Assembly (NCBI GenBank): GCA_963677395.2
Contig: OY781965.2
Span: 3,596,001-3,660,000, forward strand
DNA: 64,000 bases
Reading direction: 5' to 3'
Source of the DNA: G963667975 sp963677395
Lineage (GTDB): Bacteria; Bacteroidota; Bacteroidia; Bacteroidales; G963667975
Shown: piece by piece, positions 1 through 7,600 of the stretch
Layout: each line of letters begins with the position of its first letter
Numbering within the stretch: position 1 is the stretch's first letter
Notes under the pieces: model-generated
What the model saw: the letters and a program-made list of their open reading frames with translations, nothing else
What the model was told of the DNA's origin: nothing
Database searches by the model: none
Translations under genes and position numbers: made by a program

Positions 1-191
1 AATGAATCAGTTAGTTAGAATAACAATTTTAACAATTTTATGATCAATAATTATGCCATAAAAAAAATAGTATAAAATTGTTGCGACTCCCACAAACACG
101 TAAAATACTACAACACTGATAATTGTAAAACAAGAATGATTATAATAAAAAAAGTAAATCAGAAAAAATAGCTTCAAGAATGAGAAGAGGA

Positions 192-222
192 TTTGTTGTT
201 AAATATTAAAAAGCTATTTTTG
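192..222 (+). promoter_or_regulatory. Bacteroidota-type promoter of secDF
   Basis: TTTG at 192-195, a 19-nt spacer and TATTTTTG at 215-222 fit the Bacteroidota -33/-7 consensus (TTTG / TAnnTTTG) exactly. Transcription would start near 228, leaving a leader of about 48 nt before the secDF ATG at 276. The 190 bases before it are AT-rich and show no gene. Confidence 0.65.
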
Positions 223-275
223 CACGTTCGAATTGAAAGCAATAGATTAATTCAGAAAACCATAAAGGTAAAACT

Positions 276-3200
276 ATGCAAAACAAAGGTGCTATCAAGT
301 TATTTGCCATTTTATTAGCGCTGGTATGTGCTTTTCAGCTCTCTTTCACACTTATTACAAGCCGTGTTGAAAGTAAAGCAAGAGCCTATGCAAACAGCGA
401 AGAAGTTTACAAACAAGCCAAAGAGCTTGCAAATGGCGATAAACTCAAAGAAAATTTCTACATCGATTCAATCTCTAAGGCGCGTGAACGTTATTTCATT
501 GATTCGCTTTCGAATCAGGTAGTGTACAATCTTTTGATCCGTAAATATACGTATCTGGAATGTAAAACAAGAGAACTTAATTTAGGTCTTGACTTAAAAG
601 GCGGGATGAACGTAATGCTGGAAGTTTCCATGGCTGATATCATCAAAGCTATGGCAGACAACACAGAGGATCCTGCTTTTAACAAAATCGTTGACCTCGC
701 AGTAAAGAAACAAAAAGACTCACAGAAAGACTTCGTTACATTATTCGAACAGTCTGTAAAAGAAGTTGATCCAAATATCAAACTCGCTGCTTTCTTTAGT
801 TTCGAACTTAAAGAAAAACTCAATGCAAACTCAACCAACGAAGAGGTAATCAAAGTAATCAAAAGCGAAACCAAAGATGCTTTTGACCGTACTTTTGAAA
901 TTCTTCGTAAACGTATTGACAAATTTGGTGTAACTCAGCCAAACATCCAGAAACTGGAACAATCTGAACGTATTCTTGTAGAACTTCCAGGGATCAAAGA
1001 TCCTGAACGTGTACGTAAACTTCTGCAAGGTACTGCTCAGCTCGAATTTTGGGAAACTTACGAGTTGTCAAAACAGGAAGATGCAACTAAATTATTTAAT
1101 GGCCTTGAAAAAGCAGACGAATTTCTTGTTTCACTCAGAAACATGGCTCCTAAAAAAGAAAATAACGTTGCTTTAATTTCAGGGGATAGTACTGTTGCAA
1201 CTACAGTTGATACTACATCAACTCAAATTGCTGAAAACAAAACCGCTGATTCTGCAAATGATCTGATTACTAAACTTAAAACCGGAGATACTACCAAAGG
1301 AAAGAAAAAAGAGGATCAGTCTCGTGAAGAATTCGTAAAAAAACATCCACTTCTTTCACTTATTCAGTTAAATGTAGATCAAAAAACCGGACAAACAGGA
1401 AGAGGCCCGGTGGTTGGATATGCTTCTGTGAAAGACATGTCAACTATCAGTGCATTGATTGAAAAAGCTCAGAAAGTATTACCACGTAACCTGAAATTAC
1501 TCTGGACCGCAAAACCAATTGATGATAAATCAGGTGTTCACCAGCTTATCGCATTAAAAGTATCTACCCGTGATGGAAGAGCTCCATTAAGTGGGGGTGT
1601 TATTGTTGATGCACGTCAGGACTTTGACCAAAACGGAAAGAACGAAATCAGCATGACGATGAATGCAGAAGGTGCCAGTATTTGGAAAAAACTCACCGGA
1701 GCAAACGTTGATCGTTCAATTGCGATTGTTCTTGACAATTATGTATATTCTTTCCCAACTGTTAACCAGGAAATTGGAGGTGGCCGTTCTTCTATCTCTG
1801 GAAACTTCACACTGGAAGAAGCAAAAGACTTAGCAAATATCCTGAAAGCCGGTAAATTACCTGCACCTGCACGTATTGTTCAGGAAGCAGTTGTAGGCCC
1901 CTCTTTAGGTAAAGAAGCAATCAACAGTGGTTTATTTTCATTTATCATTGCATTCTTGCTGGTACTTCTCTATATGTTTATTTTCTATAATGGAGCAGGT
2001 TTAGTTGCAAATATTGCGTTGATTGCAAACTTATTTTTCCTTTTTGGCGTGCTAGCCTCGCTACAAGCGGTATTAACACTTCCTGGTATTGCAGGGATAG
2101 TGCTTACCATGGGAATGGCGGTGGATGCCAACGTTATTATTTATGAACGTATCAAAGAAGAAATTAGAGCAGGTAAAGGCTTACGACTGGCACTTGCCGA
2201 TGGGTATAAACATGCATATTCTGCCATTATTGACGGGAATGTTACCACATTAATTACAGGGATTATTTTATATATCTTTGGTACTGGTCCGATTCAGGGT
2301 TTTGCAACCACATTGTGTATTGGTATTTTAACTTCGTTATTCTCAGCCATCTTCATTTCCAGAATTATCTTTACCTGGATGGTTGACAAAAATAAAAAAA
2401 TATCATTCTACCATAGTTTCAGTCAAAACTTCCTCGCAAACATTAAATTCCCATTTATTGGTTCAAGAAGGTTCGCATATATCTTTTCAATTACAACCTT
2501 TGTAATTGCACTTGCAGCGTTTGCATTTAAAGGAATTAACTATGGTATCGACTTTAAAGGTGGCCGTACATTTGTAGTACGTTTTGATCAGGATGTAAGA
2601 ACCGATGGTATTCGTGAATCATTAGCAAAACAATATGGGGAAGCTCCGGAAGTAAAATCATTTGGACCAAACAATCAGGTAAAAGTTACAACCAAGTTCA
2701 TGATTGAAAATACTTCTCAAGAAGCGGATTCAATTGTAACTGCAAAACTATATGAAGGTTGTAAAACATTCTACAAAGAACCTATTGCAAAAGAACTCTT
2801 TACTTCAGATAAAGAAGACAAAGTAATTGGGAAATTAAGCTCTGAAATGGTTGGACCAACCATTGCGGATGATATTAAACGTTCTGCGTTGATGGCAGTT
2901 GTATTTTCGCTGTTATGTATTTTTGCGTATATCGCCGTTCGTTTCAAACGTTGGGAATATGGCTTAGGCGGTGTTATTTCATTATTCCATGATTCAATCA
3001 TCACCATCGGTGTATTCTCCTTGTTTAATGGAATTTTGCCATTTACTATGGAAGTTGACCAGGCATTTATTGCTGCGATCTTAACAATCATCGGTTACTC
3101 AATCAACGATACAGTAATTATCTTTGACCGTATTCGTGAATACAAATCACTATTCCCAAAACGAGATATTAAAGATATTATGGATGATGCAATGAACAGC

Positions 3201-3425
3201 ACTTTACCTCGTACAATGAATACCGCAGGTACAACATTGGTTGTATTGCTTGCAATTTTCATCTTTGGAGGTGAAGTTATTCGTGGATTTACCTTTGCAT
3301 TGCTCTTTGGTATTGCCATCGGAACCTACTCATCTGTATTTGTCGCAACACCAATTGCATACGATTTAATTCAGTGGAAGAAAAAACGTGATGAAAAGAA
3401 AAAGGCTTTAAATATCACAAAATAA
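276..3425 (+). CDS. secDF: Protein translocase subunit SecDF (fused SecD-SecF)
   Basis: This is an RND-type inner-membrane protein that uses the proton gradient to pull proteins out of the SecYEG channel on the periplasmic side. At 1049 residues it is a natural SecD-SecF fusion, the usual form in Bacteroidota. The N-terminal membrane helix is at about residues 8-27. The SecD signature GLDLKGG follows near residue 105, then a large periplasmic P1 domain, then the SecD membrane bundle with GMAVDANVIIYERIKEE. The SecF half starts near residue 720 with its own first helix and GIDFKGG, and ends with the GYSINDTVIIFDRIRE helix. It has its own promoter and terminator, so it is probably monocistronic. 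Confidence 0.96.
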   Translation: MQNKGAIKLFAILLALVCAFQLSFTLITSRVESKARAYANSEEVYKQAKELANGDKLKENFYIDSISKARERYFIDSLSNQVVYNLLIRKYTYLECKTRELNLGLDLKGGMNVMLEVSMADIIKAMADNTEDPAFNKIVDLAVKKQKDSQKDFVTLFEQSVKEVDPNIKLAAFFSFELKEKLNANSTNEEVIKVIKSETKDAFDRTFEILRKRIDKFGVTQPNIQKLEQSERILVELPGIKDPERVRKLLQGTAQLEFWETYELSKQEDATKLFNGLEKADEFLVSLRNMAPKKENNVALISGDSTVATTVDTTSTQIAENKTADSANDLITKLKTGDTTKGKKKEDQSREEFVKKHPLLSLIQLNVDQKTGQTGRGPVVGYASVKDMSTISALIEKAQKVLPRNLKLLWTAKPIDDKSGVHQLIALKVSTRDGRAPLSGGVIVDARQDFDQNGKNEISMTMNAEGASIWKKLTGANVDRSIAIVLDNYVYSFPTVNQEIGGGRSSISGNFTLEEAKDLANILKAGKLPAPARIVQEAVVGPSLGKEAINSGLFSFIIAFLLVLLYMFIFYNGAGLVANIALIANLFFLFGVLASLQAVLTLPGIAGIVLTMGMAVDANVIIYERIKEEIRAGKGLRLALADGYKHAYSAIIDGNVTTLITGIILYIFGTGPIQGFATTLCIGILTSLFSAIFISRIIFTWMVDKNKKISFYHSFSQNFLANIKFPFIGSRRFAYIFSITTFVIALAAFAFKGINYGIDFKGGRTFVVRFDQDVRTDGIRESLAKQYGEAPEVKSFGPNNQVKVTTKFMIENTSQEADSIVTAKLYEGCKTFYKEPIAKELFTSDKEDKVIGKLSSEMVGPTIADDIKRSALMAVVFSLLCIFAYIAVRFKRWEYGLGGVISLFHDSIITIGVFSLFNGILPFTMEVDQAFIAAILTIIGYSINDTVIIFDRIREYKSLFPKRDIKDIMDDAMNSTLPRTMNTAGTTLVVLLAIFIFGGEVIRGFTFALLFGIAIGTYSSVFVATPIAYDLIQWKKKRDEKKKALNITK

Positions 3426-3434
3426 ACAATTTAC

Positions 3435-3466
3435 AAAGACCCGAATTTACTTCGGGTCTTTTTTTT
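3435..3466 (+). terminator. Rho-independent terminator after secDF
   Basis: An 11-bp perfect stem (AAAGACCCGAA at 3435-3445 with TTCGGGTCTTT at 3451-3461) closes a 5-nt loop and runs into a T tract to 3466. It begins 10 nt after the secDF stop codon. Confidence 0.9.
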
Positions 3467-3506
3467 CTTCAAAAAATAAAGAATTTAAACATATTGGCTC
3501 AAATTC

Positions 3507-3539
3507 TTTGTCATTCTTCCAAAATATTCACTATTTTAG
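3507..3539 (+). promoter_or_regulatory. Putative promoter of the PorE-like gene
   Basis: TTTG at 3507-3510, a 21-nt spacer and TATTTTAG at 3532-3539 (7 of 8 to TAnnTTTG). It lies downstream of the TTG at 3494 that opens the longest reading frame, so it supports the ATG at 3575 as the true start. Confidence 0.45.
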
Positions 3540-3574
3540 CGTCCTTAACGGTAATTGTAAACATCGGTAATCAT

Positions 3575-6040
3575 ATGAAGTTAATTAGAGCGTTAACCCT
3601 TGCTATTCTTGCACTTCTGATCAGTAGTCATGCGCTTGAAGCCCAACGCAATTATACAGTAGAAGCAGATCAACGTTTCTCACTCGATCAGTTTAACGAA
3701 GCAATCGATTTATACAAGAAAGCATTTTCGAAGGTAAAAAAGAACAGGGCTGAAAAAAACCGCATCCAGTTTCAGATAGCAGAATGCTACCGATTTATAG
3801 GAAACACCAAAAACGCTGAGTCAGCATACAAAAGATGTATTAAATCGAAGTATCAGCAAACTGAGCCTCGTATTTTCTTATATCTTGCAGAATCTCAACG
3901 CGCTAACGGGATATATGAGGAAGCGATAACGAGTTATCAGGATTACCTGAAACTTGTTCCCGGTGATCAAAAAGCATTAAACGGAATAGAGTCATGTAAG
4001 GTCGTAAAGCAATGGATGGATAATCCTACGCGTTATGAAGTTAATAACATGAAAAAATTCAACACCCGTGATAATGAGTGGTCACCTGCTTTCACTGATA
4101 AGAAAAAGGCAAATATTATTGTATTTACCTCCACCAGAGAAGGTTCGACCGGAAAAGGTGCAGATGCATGGACGGGTACAAGTTTCTCTGATTTCTATTT
4201 TGTGAACGAAGATCGCAGGGGAAGTTTTAGTTCTCCAGAACCTTTTGATTTGGAGTTTATTCTAAATTCAGAAGCCAATGAAGGTGAAGCTTGCTTTAAC
4301 GAAAAAGGCAATGTTATTTATTTCACCCGTTGCGATAAACAGAAAAAAGAAATTTTAGGATGCCACATTTACCGTTCCGAACAAAAAGGAAAGAGTTGGG
4401 ATGAACCCGAAGCTATTGATTTAGGCTTAGACTCTTTTTACTATGTTCACCCGGCAATCAGTAGCGATGAACTTACTCTTTATTTTTCTTCAAATATGCC
4501 TGGCGGCTATGGCGAATATGACCTTTGGTGCGCAAAACGCGACAAGAAAAACAAACCTTTCGGTCGTCCGGTTAACTTAGGATCAAATATAAACACTCCC
4601 GGTAAAGAAATGTTCCCAACATTAAGATATGATACAACTCTTTATTTTTCTTCTGACGGGCTTGTTGGCTTAGGTGGTTTTGATATTTACAAAACCGTTT
4701 ATCTGAACGATGAATGGCAAACACCAGTTAATATGCTTTCACCTGTTAACTCTACCGGAGATGACATTGGAATGGCGTTCTATCCAAAAGAAGAAAGGGG
4801 ATACCTCTCCTCAAACCGTACGGGTGGTCGTGGAGGCGATGATATTTACTCATTCTATCTTCCACCGCTACTCTATACTCTGGCTGGTGTTGTTCGTGAT
4901 GACAATACATTGCAGCTCCTCGAAGGTGCTTCCGTAAAAATACAGGGATCCGACGGATCTTCTTACGAAGCAAAAACCACTAAAAAAGGGTACTATAAAT
5001 TCGATAATACTCAGATTAAACTGAATGTAACCTATAACATGACCGTTGATAAAAAAGGATATTTCTCAGAAAAAGGTTCTGAATCAACCGTTGGTTTGTC
5101 TGCAAATAAAGATCTGATTCATAATTTCCGACTGGTTCCAATTCCACCAGATCCTATTCCACTGCCTGAAATTCGCTACGAACTTGCCCGTTGGGAACTT
5201 CAGCCTCAATATCAGGATTCATTGATGGGACTCATCAGCACTCTGGAAAAAAATCCACGTTTGGTTATTGAGTTACAGTCGCATACCGACTCCAGAAGAA
5301 TTCCTATGACAAACGACACCTTGTCGCAACGTCGTGCTCAGTCAGTTGTTGACTATCTGATCATCCGTGGTATTCACCCGGGACGTTTGGTTGCCAAAGG
5401 ATATGGTGCAAATGTTCCAAGAACACTGAAGACAGATCTTTCTTCAGAATACAAAGGAAAGCTCTATACTTTTAAAACAGGCGTAACTCTTACTGATGAT
5501 TATATTAAGACCTTGAAAAGTACTGACGAAAAAGAGGCTGCTCATCAGTTAAACCGCCGAACAGAATTCCGTATTCTGCGTGACGACTTCATTCCACCAC
5601 CATCTATTGATTCTGCAGCAGGGATCGTTCAGATTATCAAAGATCAGAAAGCTGAAAACACTGTAGCCTTTGCATTTACTGCAGCCGGAAATCCGGAAAT
5701 TCCTTGTATTGCAAATGGTGTACAAACAAAATTTGTACTTGATGATAAAGCCAAAACAGGGCTCTTCAATTACGAAACTGCTTTAAAATGGTTAAAAGAT
5801 GGACGTATCACGAAAGCTGACTTTAAAGAAAAAGAAAAGTCAATTGATGAAGATGGAAACATCGTGGACAAAGCGGTTCTTATTCTAAGAGACATTGAAA
5901 TTGGCAATAAGAAAATTACCAATATTGAAGTTACTCTTTCAAAAACAACCAAAAATCAGATTACGCTTAATAAAGCTCTTCTTTCCGGATTAGGTGAATA
6001 CACCATCAACAAAGAAAAGAAACAACTCGAACTCAAATAG
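3575..6040 (+). CDS. PorE-like TPR/PD40/OmpA-domain protein with a degenerate C-terminal retropepsin-like domain
   Basis: The ATG at 3575 gives an 821-residue protein with a clear signal peptide ending at LEAQ. The frame is open further up to a TTG at 3494, but a promoter-like -7 box lies between the two. Domain order: TPR-like repeats (about 25-140), a PD40/WD40-like propeller (about 155-425, with repeated YFSS and SSNRTGG motifs), a carboxypeptidase-regulatory-like fold (about 430-515), and an OmpA C-terminal peptidoglycan-binding domain (about 530-670, HTDSRR and NRRTEFRIL). This is the order known for PorE, the T9SS protein that links the outer-membrane machinery to peptidoglycan. The last 115 residues look like a bacterial clan-AA retropepsin domain, but the catalytic Asp-Thr/Ser-Gly is replaced by Asp723-Asp-Lys. 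A non-T9SS role as a general OmpA-family protein is possible. Confidence 0.82.
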   Translation: MKLIRALTLAILALLISSHALEAQRNYTVEADQRFSLDQFNEAIDLYKKAFSKVKKNRAEKNRIQFQIAECYRFIGNTKNAESAYKRCIKSKYQQTEPRIFLYLAESQRANGIYEEAITSYQDYLKLVPGDQKALNGIESCKVVKQWMDNPTRYEVNNMKKFNTRDNEWSPAFTDKKKANIIVFTSTREGSTGKGADAWTGTSFSDFYFVNEDRRGSFSSPEPFDLEFILNSEANEGEACFNEKGNVIYFTRCDKQKKEILGCHIYRSEQKGKSWDEPEAIDLGLDSFYYVHPAISSDELTLYFSSNMPGGYGEYDLWCAKRDKKNKPFGRPVNLGSNINTPGKEMFPTLRYDTTLYFSSDGLVGLGGFDIYKTVYLNDEWQTPVNMLSPVNSTGDDIGMAFYPKEERGYLSSNRTGGRGGDDIYSFYLPPLLYTLAGVVRDDNTLQLLEGASVKIQGSDGSSYEAKTTKKGYYKFDNTQIKLNVTYNMTVDKKGYFSEKGSESTVGLSANKDLIHNFRLVPIPPDPIPLPEIRYELARWELQPQYQDSLMGLISTLEKNPRLVIELQSHTDSRRIPMTNDTLSQRRAQSVVDYLIIRGIHPGRLVAKGYGANVPRTLKTDLSSEYKGKLYTFKTGVTLTDDYIKTLKSTDEKEAAHQLNRRTEFRILRDDFIPPPSIDSAAGIVQIIKDQKAENTVAFAFTAAGNPEIPCIANGVQTKFVLDDKAKTGLFNYETALKWLKDGRITKADFKEKEKSIDEDGNIVDKAVLILRDIEIGNKKITNIEVTLSKTTKNQITLNKALLSGLGEYTINKEKKQLELK

Positions 6041-6057
6041 TTCTGTATGATAAACTT

Positions 6058-6089
6058 AAAAAGCCGGAAAATAAACTCCGGCTTTTTTT
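6058..6089 (+). terminator. Rho-independent terminator after the PorE-like gene
   Basis: AAAAAGCCGGA (6058-6068) pairs with TCCGGCTTTTT (6077-6087) around an 8-nt loop and continues into T residues. It lies 17 nt after the stop codon. Confidence 0.9.
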
Positions 6090-6156
6090 ATGTGAACGCG
6101 TTAAAAAGACTAAAACTTAAGTTTACACAGATTTTGAACACTCCCGCAATATAACC

Positions 6157-6432
6157 ATGAAGTTTCAAGATGCCTCTGCAAGTTTATGCAATAAGGCTCT
6201 GAAGGTTCAAGGTGCTTCTGCAAGTTTATGCAATAAGGCTCTGAAGGTTCAAAGTGCCTCTGCAAGTTTATGCAATATGACTCTGAAGCTTCAAGGTGAC
6301 TCTGCAAGTTTATGCAATAAGGCTCTGAAGGTTCAAAGTGCTTCTGCAAGTTTATGCAATATGACTCTGAAGGTTCAAGGTGCTTCTGCAAGTTTATGCA
6401 ATAAGGCTCTGAAGCTTCAAAGTGCCTCCATA
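6157..6432 (+). repeat. 42-bp tandem repeat array, six full copies plus a partial copy
   Basis: Full units start at 6157, 6199, 6241, 6283, 6325 and 6367, and a decaying seventh begins at 6409. Each unit is 42 bp and carries GCAAGTTTATGCAATA followed by CTGAAG(G/C)TTCAA(G/A). Copies differ at only a few positions. Because 42 is a multiple of 3, frames on both strands stay open and encode 14-residue repeats, but neither frame has a promoter, start signal or recognisable protein features. Degenerate relatives of the unit appear downstream to about 6485. There are no unique spacers, so it is not CRISPR. It is most likely a non-coding minisatellite. Confidence 0.85.
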
Positions 6433-6523
6433 AACTTATACAGTCCCGTACGTTTGTATTATGGCATTGCAAGTTCATACAGTAGGAGAGTGTGCAAAAA
6501 ACTGTGTAAACTATAGAAACGGT

Positions 6524-6585
6524 ATCCGTACGGCTCCTCTCCTTCAGAAGAGGCGGGAGTGAAGTAAAAGAGTGGTAGGAAGATT
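6524..6585. repeat. Probable fragment of a dispersed CTCCTCTCC-type repeat
   Basis: A short hairpin (CCTCT, 7-nt loop, AAGAGG) is followed by GCGGGAGTGAAGT. From memory, similar CCTC-hairpin-GGGAGTGAGG units are scattered between genes in many Bacteroidota genomes. Only one copy is visible here, so this rests on recognition rather than on a second copy. Confidence 0.35.
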
Positions 6586-6654
6586 TGTTATTTTTTTCCA
6601 TTAAGTTGCAGGTGGTTTAAAACTTTATTAGTTTTACTAACTGAAAAATAACAG

Positions 6655-6738
6655 ATGCAAATGAATAAGAGAGGTTTGGTTAAATATATTGAAAACAATC
6701 AATTCGTTGATGGAATTTGCATTTCAGCGAATGAGTAA
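6655..6738 (+). CDS. Possible 27-residue peptide or gene remnant
   Basis: An ATG opens a short frame (MQMNKRGLVKYIENN...) that stops at 6738. A TAGTTTTA box (7 of 8 to the Bacteroidota -7 element) lies about 20 nt upstream. I do not recognise it. It could be a truncated start of a larger lost gene, since it sits directly before a cassette-like insertion, or it may be chance. The rest of 6433-6748 holds degenerate repeat sequence only. Confidence 0.2.
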   Translation: MQMNKRGLVKYIENNQFVDGICISANE

Positions 6739-6823
6739 GTAAACGCAATTGCAGTTATACACTCGTTATAGCACATTTTATGACATTCAAACAATATTTG
6801 ATAGTTCAACAATATTAGAACTT

Positions 6824-7228
6824 ATGGAACAGGAAGACTATTTAAAAAGACAAATCGACCAACTTTCCAGAATATTAGGGAAAATACTTTCTGGCATGAT
6901 TGGGCTAAAGAATCAGGGACAAATAAGTGAGAGTATTGAAATGACGAATCAAACTCTGAAAAAAGAATTAGAACTAGATATTCAAGAATTGATTGATATA
7001 AAAACTGACAATTTTATAAAGACACTTAAATCGGAAAAAGACTTTACCGATGAGAGCTTAGACAAACTTGCGGAAATACTTTTGGTAATTGCAGACAGCA
7101 GACAGGACGGTGATCGGAAGAAGGTATATCTTAAATGTTTGACAATTTACGAATATTTGGAAAAAGTTGAAAACACCTACTCCATTGACAGACAGATGAA
7201 AATCGCACAAATAAAAAACATGCTATAA
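6824..7228 (+). CDS. Hypothetical protein resembling the DUF6483 family
   Basis: The protein has 134 residues from the ATG at 6824. The frame is open to a TTG at 6749, but AATATTTG at 6793-6800 looks like a -7 promoter element and the family-like sequence starts exactly at MEQEDYLKRQIDQL. It is all-helical, highly charged and has no membrane segment or signal peptide. The N-terminal pattern (DY-x-x-RQI-x-x-L-x-x-x-L-x-K-I-L) recalls the DUF6483 family, whose function is unknown; this match is from memory. The gene is followed without a gap by an attC-like structured sequence and stands alone, as a mobile gene cassette would. Confidence 0.6.
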   Translation: MEQEDYLKRQIDQLSRILGKILSGMIGLKNQGQISESIEMTNQTLKKELELDIQELIDIKTDNFIKTLKSEKDFTDESLDKLAEILLVIADSRQDGDRKKVYLKCLTIYEYLEKVENTYSIDRQMKIAQIKNML

Positions 7229-7360
7229 CAACTCACTAAGCCTAAGCTTTGCTTGATTTGCAGATTCGGATTTAATTACGAACTTAGCTTAACCGTTAAC
7301 GAGGGACGACAGAGTTGCAAGTAACTCCCTTCCTGGGTTTAGCGGCGGGCGTTGTGTGCA
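7225..7360 (+). mobile_element. attC-like (integron cassette-like) structured element
   Basis: The element begins inside the stop codon of the upstream gene (TATAACAACTCACTAAGCC) and ends TTTAGCGGCGGGCGTTGTGTGC. The ends are imperfectly complementary and resemble the outer arms of Vibrio VCR-type attC sites (TATAACAA ... GGCGGGCGTTA). Between them is a hairpin (GAGTT, 6-nt loop, AACTC). The 3' core reads GTTGTGT against the consensus GTTRRRY, one mismatch. A similar GTTATAC occurs at 6754-6760 before the gene. No integrase is visible in the window. Confidence 0.35.
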
Positions 7361-7479
7361 AGTGTGTGAAAACCATGCAATTCAATAGATACGTGCAAAA
7401 TTGACAGATTGACAAATATTTTTAAGTAGAATTTAGCTCTCTGATTGGTTGGTGTAAATTGGATGGATTTATTTTGTTT

Positions 7480-7600
7480 TTTTCTCCCATCCGCAAGAAG
7501 AAAGAGGCTCTACCCACATTGCACACATTGCCAAAGCCCCACGTGCCAACGCTCAATCCAAAGCTTTGCTAAAGAGTGCAATTTTGCATTCGCACCCATT
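7480..7600. repeat. Probable interspersed repeat fragment before the abiE pair
   Basis: This stretch (CCCATCCGCAAGAAG ... CACATTGCCAAAGCCC ... GTGCAATTTTGCATTCGCAC) reads like a non-coding repeat that I recall from intergenic regions of other Bacteroidota, often mis-translated as a short protein. It includes the inverted repeat TGCAA-TT-TTGCA at 7577-7588. There is no second copy in the window. The remaining part of 7361-7565 shows nothing else recognisable. Confidence 0.3.

Noticed and set aside
2771..3319. Minus-strand frames inside secDF
   Set aside because: They are antisense to a strongly conserved gene and show no protein features.
3494..3574. N-terminal extension of the PorE-like protein from a TTG
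   Set aside because: A promoter-like -7 box lies inside it, and the signal peptide begins at the ATG at 3575.
6157..6432. CRISPR array
   Set aside because: The 42-bp units are contiguous with no unique spacers, and there are no cas genes.
6157..6516. 119-residue plus-strand frame and 163-residue minus-strand frame across the 42-bp repeats
   Set aside because: Both are by-products of a repeat length divisible by 3. Neither has a promoter, signal peptide or known domain, and both run into non-repeat sequence without a sensible end.
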